From Tetrahymena thermophila SB210 (taxonomy: Eukaryota; Ciliophora; Oligohymenophorea; Hymenostomatida; Tetrahymenidae): DNA of 64,000 bases. The DNA lies in assembly GCF_000189635.1 (NCBI RefSeq), contig NW_002476180.1, positions 1-64,000 of the forward strand, in the 5' to 3' direction. The position numbers and the translations under genes are program-made. Positions 1 to 11,248 of the stretch are shown one piece after another (the stretch's first letter is position 1; each line of letters begins with the position of its first letter). The notes beneath the pieces were generated by a model. That model made no database searches, had not been told where the DNA came from, and saw only the letters and a list, made by a program, of their open reading frames with translations.

Positions 1-24
1 AACCCCAACCCCAACCCCAACCCC
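1..24. repeat. Telomeric repeat, C-strand (CCCCAA)n
   Basis: The window begins with four tandem AACCCC units and then changes abruptly to AT-rich sequence. CCCCAA/TTGGGG is the Tetrahymena-type telomere repeat. It marks a true chromosome end, so everything to the right is subtelomeric or internal macronuclear sequence. Confidence 0.97.
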
Positions 25-891
25 CTATTGATTATTTAAAATCTTAATAAAAAGCATTAATTAATTTAGCTGTATTTTATAAATACTAATTTCAATCTTT
101 TTTTTTCTATAAGCAATAAATTAAAAATATGATGATTGCAGATAGTTAATTTTGAATGGTTAGTTAAACATAATTACTAAATTAAAGCTATATTTTTTTG
201 AGATAAGGTTGATTTATTATTAATAAAAAGAAATCTATTAACATTATATGAAAATGAAAATAATTTTTGAATAATAATAAAAAAACACAAAAAAAAAGTT
301 TTAAAATATTTTATAGCTAAATTTTTTACTAACATCAAAACAAACATCAAATGATAGGAAAGTTAGTTATAAAAAATTGAAAAATTTTTAAATTTAAAAT
401 AGCTAAAATTTTAAAGAAATTAAAGATAAATTAAAAGAGTTTGCCTTTTTTTTCAAAGCTAAAAAGCTATTAGATTAAAAATAATAAAAAGATTATTTTT
501 TTAAAAATTATCAATCAAACCTTGTCAAGACATAACTAAATTGTCTTTGAAATGTTTTTTATATTGAAAGTAAAGTTGTATTCTTTAAATTAATGATAGA
601 TTCTGATGAAAGTAAAAATATATAGATAATAAAATTGTTTAAATATATTCTAACTCCTTTAATCATCCTAAAAACAATAGTCAAATATTTTTTATTTGAT
701 TATTTATTTTGGTAAAAAGATTAAACTGAGAATAATTCATTAGACAATAATTTATTTTGTACAAACTTGACTTTAAAATTATTTTTAAATTGACTCTTTA
801 AATTTCGAAAATTTTTTATATTAATAAAACAATTAAAAAAACATAAAATATCCTTCTAAATTTTTGATTTGAATAAGATAAATACAAACAA
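25..891. other. Subtelomeric spacer, no gene seen
   Basis: Very AT-rich sequence with homopolymer runs and no reading frame that looks coding on either strand. It presumably holds the 3' flank of the MORN gene. No subtelomeric repeat family is obvious. Confidence 0.6.
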
Positions 892-3800
892 TCATGCTAT
901 TTGAGGAAGACACTATTGTTGAATTTATTGGTTGTTTTAAATCTATCTGCTTTTTTAATATTTTTAAGGAGATGCATTGGCTAATATCTATGGGTTCACA
1001 GAATATAAATCCAACCACTGGTTTTAGGTTTTTTAAAGTGTGTTCATATAAAATAAATTTACTGGGTTTTCATTATAGTGATATTTACTATTAGATAAAT
1101 CTATAGAAGTTGATAGTCTTTTACTTACCTTCTAATCACTTTCGTTTGAAGTGCAACTTAAGTTGCTATTTAGATGTGATTTGTTACTTCCTTTGAGAGA
1201 TGATTTTTCTGGTGTTTATTACCTTCTATAATTGAATGAAGAATGTCTTTGAGGAGTGTCTGAGTTTAAATTAAATCTCACCATAGATTTTGTTTTAAAT
1301 TCTAAGTCATCTATTTCATTAGGATTGGTTTTTGATATGTTATAAGGTGAATTATCAGTTGATTGGGTTCTAACATTAATAGGTAAGGTATTTAAATTAC
1401 TATTTTAGTTAAATATATTTTTGTTGTCATATTAACTTGTAATTCCAACTGAATATCCAGAAAGTCTAGCTGATGGTAAATCTTATAAATTTTAATTATT
1501 ATTATATGATTACTTTCTAGAATAAAGTATGCTGTTTAATTTTATTTTTTATTCTTACAATATATCAAGCTATTGTTTAGGTATTTATTATAAGTTCTGC
1601 TCAAATTCATTTTGTATTTGATTATATGGATTATTACTTAGCATGCTAGATTAATTTTAATTACCTGGTGATATTGGTTTTTAATCGTTTTTTTCTTAAG
1701 GTAAATAATAACCATTATTTATTTGATTTTATTTATTTATATTTTCTAAGTTATTATTGCCATTTTAATTAGCTTAAAACTGATAAGATTTGTTTTATTT
1801 CTAACTATTTTTATCACTTTTTTTGATAGCACAACTCTCTGGATTCATGTACTATTCCAAAATAGATACCCCAAGAGAATTTTAAGAAGCTATTTTGTTA
1901 GCATTACGAGCAATCTATGGAGTGATCTCTTAAATTTTTTAAATGGAATTTTATTATTCTAATATTGAATTTGTTTGCAATTCTTTCTATTTTATAGCTT
2001 CTTCTTTCATCTTCAAAAAAATTCCAACTTGATCACTTTTATTGGAATGAGGCACTCCAAGTACCTTTATAAATTTCATAGGTTGAGTATTATTTTATGT
2101 TAAGGAGGACTAAGATAGTAATTATTAACATTAATTAGAATTATTTTATTATTTTTAGTCATTTAACTGTTATTTTTTAGGCTATTATGGTTATTTTTTC
2201 TAAATATCCTCGCTCTTTGATGAATCTTCTTATTCTAAAATATTTGTATCGCTTCTCTTCAATCTGTCTTCATAAAGGTTTTAAAGTTTTATTATGTTTT
2301 CATTATTTTTATTTATCTACTGATTTAATGCACATTAAATGTTACTTGAGTTTAATCCTTTATCTATTGAAAGAGTTACTCTTTCTGGTGAAATTTCTAA
2401 TCTTTTATCATAGCAATTAGCACTTGATTTGGAAACGGAAACTATTGTATTAGGAGTAGTTAGAGAGCTTGACCTCTTTTTGGCTTCATACTATTGTATT
2501 GAATAATCAGATTGCGATGTTTCACAACCCTACCTAATAAAATCTTTACCATATTGGTTGGGATTATATGGAATGAGATTTCTACCATTTTTGTTATATC
2601 TAAAATCACATGAATCTATTTTTTGATTTAAATAGCTTTCTTGGTTATTTTCTGCTACATTTTTCAGATAGTCAGAAATACTTTAAATTTTTGTTGGGTC
2701 TTGTGTGTTTTCTTTTATTTAGAAATTATCTTCAATATTATATGTATAATTTTAATTGCTAAATCTTCTATTCATTTTTTAAGAATCTATAGAATTCTAC
2801 TATCTTTCAATTTATCTTGCTTAAAGAGGGGTTGTTGTATTAACTGATCTATAAGTAACAGGTTGAGATATAGAATTTATTTTTATCTATTAAACTGATT
2901 CTAATATTTTTTTTTCGCTGTCGTTGTTAGACACATTGCAATTGTCAAAATCAGCCATTTCATTAAGCCTTTTTTTAATTATTTCACCTTCCTACATTGT
3001 GTCCTAATAGGAAGGAATTTTACCTGAGTTCTTAAAGTAATTAATTTTTGACTCTTTTTGATAAGTCTCGTCGTTATTTAGAAGATCATACAAATTTTAA
3101 CCTTCTTTATTAACATTAAAATTAGTGTATGAAAAAGATAAATCAGAAGCCTCTGGTTTTTACCCCCAATTTAATTTCCCAAAGTTAATCTTTGAGTTAG
3201 AAAGCTGCTATTCTGGATTTTCAATTTAATGATCTCTATAGCTTATTGTGTACTTAGTTGAATATTTTTGGCTAGTTTGTGTTTAAGATGTTCTATTAGA
3301 GCTATTTAAAAATCCATTTTTTCCAAAATTCTAACTTACATTAAGAGAGTTCAATCTGCTATGATGGTATGTAGGGAGTTAATTTCTGTATTCGTTAATA
3401 CTACTACTTCTTCTTTATGTAATATGTGGTTAATATTTATTAAAAGAAGAGCTTATCATTTAGCATGTATTTAATTTGCTGCTATTGATTTATTAATTAT
3501 TTGCTTAAAATGTCTATTAGTATTCATCACTTCTATAAAAATTATTATTTGTACTTTAATTTTTATCAAGTAAGCTGGTTAAGCCTGATGAGGAATTTCC
3601 ATCTACAAATATAGGCATGTACTTTGACTTGTCCATGTAATCTTATAAATAATTCCAATTAATGCTTATAAAGTCTCTTGCAGAGAACGAGGAAGAATAA
3701 AAATGAATACTGCACTCATGTATTTACTGTTTAAACTTTTTTATTTGATTCAAAGGATATTCCAAACCATCTTGAATGAATTCCTTACATACATCTTTTT

Positions 3801-4557
3801 TAAAAACACCCTAAATGTAAGAGTTAGTCTTTGCTGTGAAATAAAATCCTTGGCCATCTATTTAGTTATTTTTAAATATCCCTTCATACACATCGTCATT
3901 TGGCATAACTAATTTTCCAACTCCTTCTAGTTTATCTTCATCAAACAGTCCTTGCTTAATTATTTTGTAACTATCTTACTCTATTATTAAACCCAAGCCA
4001 TTTAATCTATTGTGATTTCCACCAACAAAACCTAGCTTAATTTACTTATCACCATCAATACTAAAACATTTGGTAATTTTAAAATCACTTGAAAATTGCA
4101 TCGAAAATTAATCTAATTATTAAATTAATTCTTCGTATTCTTTAGACAATATGATTTCTTTGAATTCTATTTGTCTTTCATTTTTGATTAATGCTTAAAC
4201 TGATTTATTTGTAAGCTTAGAGAAAATAACAACTTCTTTTGGAACCTTTAAATGATCTTTAATATTGACACAGAAGTATTCATTAGAAAACTTATAAAGC
4301 TTTACTACTTAAATACCAACCTGCATTCCCTTTGAAAAATTTGCTAAAATAACTCCTATATTTGGCAAGAATATTAATGCTTTTCCATGAACTTTATCAT
4401 TATGCCAATATCCAATGTAAATGTATCCATCATCGAGGATTGCAATGCCAAAGCCCTATCTTTTGTATTAAACCACATTACCTTCGAAAATCCCATTTTT
4501 GAAGTCATAGCGATAGTTCTTTTTGAGTGATTAATTTATCTAATCTGATTTATACAT
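892..4557 (-). CDS. MORN-repeat protein with long Q/N/S-rich tail
   Basis: One uninterrupted frame of 1221 codons from ATG 4557-4555 to TGA 894-892, open only in the ciliate code. The first 270 or so residues carry MORN-type motifs (Y-x-G-x-W/F...G-x-G), for example YIGYWHNDKVHGKAL near residues 46-60 and VYEGIFKNNQIDGQGF near residue 230. MORN repeats typically bind membrane lipids or scaffold cortical structures. The rest is rich in Gln, Asn and Ser with no domain I recognise, and is probably disordered. A possible in-frame 111-nt intron (1128-1018, GTAAGT...CAG) near the 3' end would shorten the protein by 37 residues. I favour no splicing because that segment reads like the rest of the tail. 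It is the most telomere-proximal gene. Confidence 0.82.
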
Positions 4558-5523
4558 TTTATATAAACCAAAATAACAAAAGCTTATTTATTGTTTATTT
4601 TGCCACTAATAATTTATTGGCTTAGAATTAAAAAAGTAGTAAAATTTGGCTTGTTTTTGCAAAATCACAAATCAATTTATAAAAATAATTAATATTCACT
4701 AAAGAAAATAATCAATGATCACAATACATAAAAAAGTAGTTAATATCCATTCAATTTTAATATAAAAAAAGCTAATTTATTAATATTAAATTAATACAGA
4801 TTAAATATCTTCCATTCAATTTCTATAAAGTTTACTCCTTCAATCAATAAATTTTATTCCAATTCATACAACTAAAATTATATATTCAATCTATTCTTAT
4901 CCAATTTATAATTTTTGATATTTTTAATGTCAAATGAATTTAACCAAATAAAATGTTTTAAAAATATTTAATTTCCACTTTCTCACAATAAAAATATTTT
5001 TATACAATTTCATTATAACATTTCTCATTCATTTAAACTATTTTTATAAATAAAAATATTTAAATCTACAAAAAAAACTTTGCAACAATATTTATTTTTT
5101 TATTATTTAAAATTAAATTATTTTTTACAATTCTCATTTATTTTTTCAAATAGAATTAGCTTGTTGAATTTATTAGAATATATTATTTTAAAAATAATTC
5201 ATGTAAATTTCAATTAGAAAATTATCAATTTCAATTAAAATATTTTTACAATTCTCATTCCTTTTTTCAAATAGAATTAGCTTGTCGAATTTATTAGAAT
5301 ATTTTTTATAAAATAATTCATGTAAATTTCAATTAGAAAATTATCAATTTCAATTAAAATATTTTTACAATTCTCATTTCTTTTTTCAAATAGAATTAGC
5401 TTGTCGAATTTATTAGAATATATTATTTTAAAAATAATTCATGTAAATTTCAATTAGAAAATTATCAATTTCAATCTAATAAATTTAAAAGAAATATTTT
5501 ATTTTAAAAATGAATTTTAAAAT
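4558..5523. other. Intergenic, holds a 120-bp tandem repeat
   Basis: Spacer between two minus-strand genes. It contains the 5' flank of the MORN gene and three tandem copies of a 120-bp unit (separate entry). No coding frame was seen. Confidence 0.6.
5122..5475. repeat. Three tandem copies of a ~120-bp unit
   Basis: Copies start near 5122, 5243 and 5362, giving periods of 121 and 119 bp. Each begins TTTTTACAATTCTCATT and contains CAAATAGAATTAGCTTG. Divergence between copies is only a few bases plus short indels, so the expansion is recent. It lies 50 bp downstream of the stop codon of the transporter gene that ends at 5524. Confidence 0.92.
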
Positions 5524-7102
5524 TCAATTGATAATAAAATAAATAAAATAAAATATACCATACATACTGATTAAAAATCCAATAAATAATATTGTTTTAT
5601 CAAAGAAATTTGCCTTTTTAGTTTTAATTTTATTATATTTTTTTATTTTTTTAACCAACTTTTAAGGTGATAAATTTATCGAACTTTCAATTATTTTACT
5701 ATCTTCTTCTTAGGCTTCATAGAGAGAGCTAAACAAATTAATTTCTTAGATGCCATAGCTTTTTACTAAAATTTTTTAAGCTTGCTTAGCTTTTCCAAAT
5801 TATAATTTATAAGGAACTAAATATATGATGAAAAATCCAGCTAAAGAACCTGTCATAATGGTGAATTTATATTATAAGTTGCTTTCTGCAAGATTTATAA
5901 ATACAAAAAATGAAGCAAAAACTATATTTAAAATAATTTTCATTCTCTTTTTTACTTATAATATATTTTATTCCTTTTTAGATACTACAATAAGATTTAG
6001 TAAACTATTTCTTAGCAAGATATACCTGTAACTTAGATTCTAAAGGAAATGATAAACCATAAAAATCTTAACAATTATAGTAAAAGAGTTATCATTAAAA
6101 TAATCAAAGATAAAGTTATCTTAGTCTTCGTTTATAGGTTACAACCCTGAAATAGTATAAGATCCCACTATTCCAACAATACTATAAATTAAAAAAACAA
6201 TAATTGTGCTTGCTTTAACAGATAATTTAGATTATTTTGATACTTATTTATTTTAAAAAGTAAGCATTTGATGTAAATACAATTAATTTTCATATGCAAG
6301 ATTATTGCTCGATAAAAGATTTGCTATTTATAGAACAGAAATTTAGTCAAATTAAATATTTAAGTCATTTTTTTTAAGTTAACTTGAGAATATTTATAAA
6401 ATATAGGCAATGTATATCAGGATACATAATGAACTCAAGAGATATGCTATTGATTTTATATTATAAATTTATTATTTTTTTCTTTTTAGTATTATTAATA
6501 ATAAAAGAGGACTAATTATTAATGTAGAAATAGCCATTTGATATGGTAATTTTTTATTGATGAAGTAGAATATTATTTATGAAAACATCCCTAGCGCATA
6601 AAAACTATAAAGTAGCGTTAGTTATAATAAGTAAATAACTGACATTATTAAGTAACACTATCCCCATTTTCTTCCAATTTGTCTGCTAACTACCACGTCC
6701 ATACTTTCATTCGAAGTTTTCATGTTTTTCAAATAAACCTAATATTTATAAAGAAAAATAATTTCTTTCATGCCTATATTAATATATAATCTAAATATTC
6801 TTCAAATAATGAAGCATATAGTATTATATAAAATTCATGAGAGAAATAATAAATAGAATCAAATCTATCTCTTTTAAACCCAATAAAATTAACTAATATA
6901 TGTTTGTTAATTGTAAAGTTAATAGCGTTGAATTTTCTTAGTTTATTACTTTTTCTGTTGAATAGCTTATGAAACCTTGAATAAGAAGTATCAATACTGA
7001 TAGAAATTCTCCATTTTTCTTAAAAGAAAGAGGATAAATTGGTAGAGCAGAAACAATAGTGGTACAAACTAGCACATTGATTTCAAATATTATTCTATTC
7101 AT
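5524..7102 (-). CDS. AAAP-type amino acid transporter-like protein, copy A
   Basis: Exons 7102-6950 and 6738-5524, intron 6949-6739 (211 nt, GTAATA...TAG), stop TGA 5526-5524, 455 aa. About eleven hydrophobic segments are visible. The start (SALPIYPLSFKKNGEFLS) has the shape of the first helices of the SLC32/36/38 amino acid/auxin permease family. VSRQIGRKWG follows exon 2's start, and a helix pair with GIVGSYTI and a later TGSLAGFFIIYLVP match the family's C-terminal half. This family moves amino acids across plasma, lysosomal or vesicular membranes. Substrate and location cannot be read from sequence. It is a tandem paralogue of the gene at 8876-10424, with the intron after residue 51 in both. 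Assignment rests on pattern, not a search. Confidence 0.72.
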
Positions 7103-7943
7103 TTGTAATTTTTATATTAAATATTTTTAATAAAAGATTCAGAATAAATCTAAATTTAGTAAATTAACATTTCCCGAAAATAGAAATTAGAATTACTATT
7201 ACAAATTACTTTCCAAAATACTTTTCTTACCTTGTAATATGAAAAGTAAAATCTAACTTATCTAAATTTTCTCAAGCTTTCTATGAATTATTTTGACTTT
7301 TACCATAAATTCTATAGAATCTACTTTGTTTATTTTGATAAATAAATATTTTGTAAATGAAAATATCATAAAACTAAAGTGCCTTTTTATACTAGGAAAC
7401 TAATAGAATAAGCTGACTAAAAAACTTTCATTATAGTTACTAAACTGTGATAATTACCATAAAGCTTTAATTAAATGGAAAGATAATTTATATATTATTT
7501 TATTTAACAATAATTATTTTAAAACAAAATAAATTATTATAAACATTAATAATCATTTGATAATAAGTAGAAAGAAAATTTTTTTTAATTCAAATCAAAA
7601 TTTAAAATTATATTTTATTTTTCATGCTTCTACAAATAAACAATAAAGAAGCATTTTTTATTATTTTGTAGTATTTTAAGTTAAATATTTTGCTTAATTA
7701 AAATGTTTTATTCATAAAAGTTATAATATAAATCTAAAATTTAAAAAATAATTCAATAAAATTATTAATTAATTAACTAAAAAAACTTAATTTTTAAAAG
7801 ATAAAAACATATCAAGAGTACTTATAAGTATAAAATTTACTCTTCTTTACATAAATTCACTTTTATATTTTTTTATTTCAAAAATTTTATATAATAATTA
7901 ATTTAACACCCTTATTATGTAAAATATGTTCAATTTTTTTCTA
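7103..7943. other. Intergenic, no gene seen
   Basis: AT-rich spacer between the 5' end of transporter copy A and the 3' end of the coiled-coil gene. No coding frame or repeat of note. Confidence 0.55.
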
Positions 7944-8573
7944 TCATCCTTTTATATTTTTTTTCTATTATGCTTGATTTTCATAAAAAACAGCTTTCAT
8001 CATGGATATTTCATTTTATAATACGATAGTAAAATTTTTTAAAAAGGCTATGTCATTTTTCAATAAGGAAACTTTATTTTTCTATTAGATTAAATAATTT
8101 TTCTATTCGGCTATTTCTTTTTTTATTTAGGCTAAGTAATTTTTCCATTAGGTAATATCTCTTTTCATTTTAGGAATATCACATTTATTTTTAGCAACAT
8201 CATCTTTAATTTCTGGAATAACAGGTAATTTTATTTCAGGAATATCATTTCTCGTTTCAGGAATATTATATTTCATTTCAGTAATATCATTTTTCATTTC
8301 ATCAAGATATTATTTAATTTCATCAAAGTCTTTTTTAATTAGATCCATATCATTTTTCATTTCAGCACAATATTTTTTCATTTCATCAACATCTTTTTAA
8401 ATTTCATCTATATCTTTTAATATATCAGAAATGTCATTATTCTTTTTATCTTTATCATCCCTCATTTCATAGTTATCAAGTTCAACTTATGGTAATCTAC
8501 TATTATCTATATTATTTTACCTATCACTATTTTAGATGTTTGAATTATCTGTATTTTGATTGCTAATGGTCAT
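7944..8573 (-). CDS. Small coiled-coil protein, function unknown
   Basis: Single exon, ATG 8573-8571 to TGA 7946-7944, 209 aa. The first 50 residues are Asn/Asp/Ser-rich. From about residue 55 onward nearly all of the protein is a charged coiled coil with short repeating units of the form (D/E)EMKNDI and (I)PE(I/T)(K/R)NDI, giving alternating hydrophobic spacing. There is no signal peptide and no membrane segment. I do not recognise a family. It sits between two tandem transporter paralogues in the same orientation but shares no sequence with them. A structural or oligomerising role is only a guess. Confidence 0.75.
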
Positions 8574-8875
8574 TTTTTATTTAATTTAAAATTTTAATTA
8601 ATTAAATAATTAATTTTTTAATAAATATTATAAATATTTAATAAATCTTTAATTTATCAAATACTATTTATACATTAAAATTTAAAGAGGTGTTAAAGGA
8701 AAATAATTTGAAATCAAAAAAAAAAAATAAATAAATATTGATTTTTAATATATAGGTAGCATAATATTTTTGTAATTCAGACTTATATACTTTGGATAGT
8801 TTCAGAGCTCCTCTTAAAAATAGAATAGATACAAAATAACAATAATCTTATTTACTTGTAAATGACTTTTAAGAT
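8574..8875. other. Intergenic, no gene seen
   Basis: A 302-bp AT-rich spacer with homopolymer runs. Nothing supported. Confidence 0.55.
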
Positions 8876-10424
8876 TCAATTTATTACAGAATAAATAAAA
8901 TAAAGTATCCCATACATACTTATAAAAAATCCGAATAATAAAATAGCTTTATCAAAAAAATTTGCTTTTTTAAGACTTGTTTTGAAGAAATCTTTTTTTA
9001 ATTTTTTTAGCTAAATTAATTAAGGTAATAACTTTGATTGACTTTCTATTAATTTGCTATCTTCTTCCTAAGCTTCCTATATTGAAGAAAAAGGAGTAGA
9101 ATCTTGAATACTTAAGTTTTTAAATAATATTCTTTGAGTTTACTTAAATTTTCCAAATTAAAGTTTGTAAGGAATTAAGTAAATGATAAAAAACCCTGCT
9201 AAAGATCCAGTCATAACAGTAAATTTGTATTACAAGTTACTTTATTCAATGTTAATAAATGTTAAAAATAAAGGAAATATAATATTAAATATTAATTTCA
9301 TTCTTTTTTTTATCTGCTTACTATCTTAAATTTATTTTGAAATCAAAATAAGCCTCAATAAACTTTCCCTTAATAACAAATATTTGTAACTTAAATTTTA
9401 GAAAAAATGGCTAATCATAAAAATTTTAACAACAACTGTCAAAGCATTATCACTGAAATAGTCAAAAATGAAATTATTATTGTTTTAGTCCAATGGCTAT
9501 CTATTTTATATACTGTAAGATCCTAAATTTCCGACGAGGATATAGATTATAAAAATGATTAAAGTAGAATATTTGACAGACAATTTAGATTACTTAGCTA
9601 CCCTCTAATTTTAAAATGTCAATATCCAGTGTAAGTATAATTAATTCACATATGCAAGATTATTGCTTGACAAAAGATTAGGAATTTATAGTATGGATAT
9701 ATATTAAAGTTAAGAGTCAAGACGATCAATTTCATAGTGACTAAAAAAAATCACCATTATGTAAATTATGTATATTAATATTGATAGCGAACTTAAGAGA
9801 AAAGCTTTTGATTTTATATTACAAATAGACTTTTTTTTTCTTTTAATTATTATAAAAAATAGTAAAGGGCTAATTAATAATGCAGAAATAGGCATGTTAT
9901 ATTCCTGTTAAATCTTCTCTTTAAAAATGATATCGATAAAGTAAAACACTATTTAGGAAAACATGTTTAGAGCTTAAAAGCTATAGAGCAATGTTAATTG
10001 AAGCAAATAAATAATTGACACAATCAAATAGCATTAACCCCACTTTCTTCCAATTTATCTACTGACAACAATATCCATGCTTTCATTTTTATATCTCATA
10101 TTTTTTAAATAAACCTTTTTTAAGATAAATAAAATTAATGATAGAAGTTATTTTAGTAAAATAAAAAGAATTATTTTCTAAAATAATCATTCAAACTAAA
10201 AATACTTTATCACTTTTAAAATCAATTTTTGTTAAGATGAATATTTCAAAGAAACAATATCTAAAAATTACCTTTTCAGCCTAAAAGCTAATAATACCTT
10301 AGATAAATAATGATAAAGTTGATAGCACTTCACCGCTTTTTTAAAAAGAAAGAGGATATACTGGTAGAGCAGAAACAATGGTAGTACAGACTAAAAGATT
10401 AACTTCATAAATTATTTGCATCAT
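8876..10424 (-). CDS. AAAP-type amino acid transporter-like protein, copy B
   Basis: Exons 10424-10272 and 10114-8876, intron 10271-10115 (157 nt), stop TGA 8878-8876, 463 aa. Two ATG codons open the frame and the upstream one is used here. It aligns along its whole length with copy A (5524-7102): SALPVYPLSFQKSGEVLS, VVSRQIGRKWG, TGSLAGFFIIYLIPYKLQFG and the final FFISMYGI helix are shared. The intron is at the same codon but differs in length and sequence, so the duplication is not very recent. About eleven membrane segments, a hydrophilic loop near residues 385-420 and a short cytosolic tail. Likely an amino acid transporter of the SLC32/36/38 type, substrate unknown. Confidence 0.72.
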
Positions 10425-11248
10425 TTTTATTGATTAATTATTTATAATAATTTTTGCTAATTTTTTTATCAAAAACCAAAATTAATAATCTACAAAATAT
10501 ATATTCCAAATTCATAAGATATAAACCAACTTGTTAAAATTAGTTTCCAAATTATCAACAGCAGACAGGTACTAGACTAAATTATATTCTTATAAATAAA
10601 CCTAAATAAAGTATTCAAATAAATAATTATTGGATTATTATTTTAAAAATAAATGAAATCATATTTAAAATATTTAATAATTCATAAAAGATTTTAAAGT
10701 CAACAAAAAATCAAATGCTTTCTTTTTTATTTTTTAAAATTAATTTCAAAACATTTTTTAAATAAAAACTAAATAGAAATAACTAAATTTTTGATTTTAA
10801 CAAACTTTTAATGAAGAAACAATTTTTTAATTATTTATTTATTTATTATTTTTCCAATTTTTGTAATCGTTTGAATATATTGTTGAGTTTATAATGAATG
10901 GCAGACAGAAAATAGACTAAATTATAATTCTTAAAAATAATTCAATTAAAATATTCTAATAAGTAACGATTAGATTTATATTCTACACATAAATAAAATT
11001 TATTTAAAATAATTAAAAATAAATTTTTATATAAGAGTGATTAAATATAAAAATAATTGAAGCCTTAACTAAATTAAAAGTCAATAAAAAATAAATAAAT
11101 ATTTAAAATTTTATTATAAAAATTAGATAAATTTTACATTTTAAAAAATTAATTAATTTTAAGACATTCACTAATTAAAAATAAATAAAAAATAGTTTAT
11201 TTATTAATTTTAGTGTATTTTTAATGAAGAAACTATTATTTGTTATTT
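10425..11248. other. Intergenic with decayed copies of the dynactin 3' exon
   Basis: AT-rich spacer. Two blocks (10530-10640 and 10808-10985) resemble the last exon and 3' flank of the dynactin gene (separate entry). Otherwise nothing coding. Confidence 0.55.
10530..10985 (-). pseudogene. Relic duplications of the last dynactin exon and its 3' flank
   Basis: Block 10808-10985 follows the same order as 11221-11330: TTAATGAAGAAAC, a T-rich stretch, TCGTTTGAATAT against TCGTTTAAAGATAC, AGTTTATAATGAATG against AATTTATAGTTGATG, then GCAGAC. Block 10530-10640 repeats the second half, sharing GCAGACAG and TAGACTAAATTAT with the first block. Read on the minus strand, the first block can still be read as a damaged version of the exon's peptide, but it lacks the splice context and the terminal TGA. 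These look like old tandem duplications of a gene end, now decaying. Confidence 0.6.

Noticed and set aside
1018-1128. In-frame 111-nt intron near the end of the MORN gene
   Set aside because: Donor GTAAGT and acceptor CAG fit, but the segment is open and its composition matches the surrounding coding tail, so I kept it as coding. Both versions end at the same TGA.
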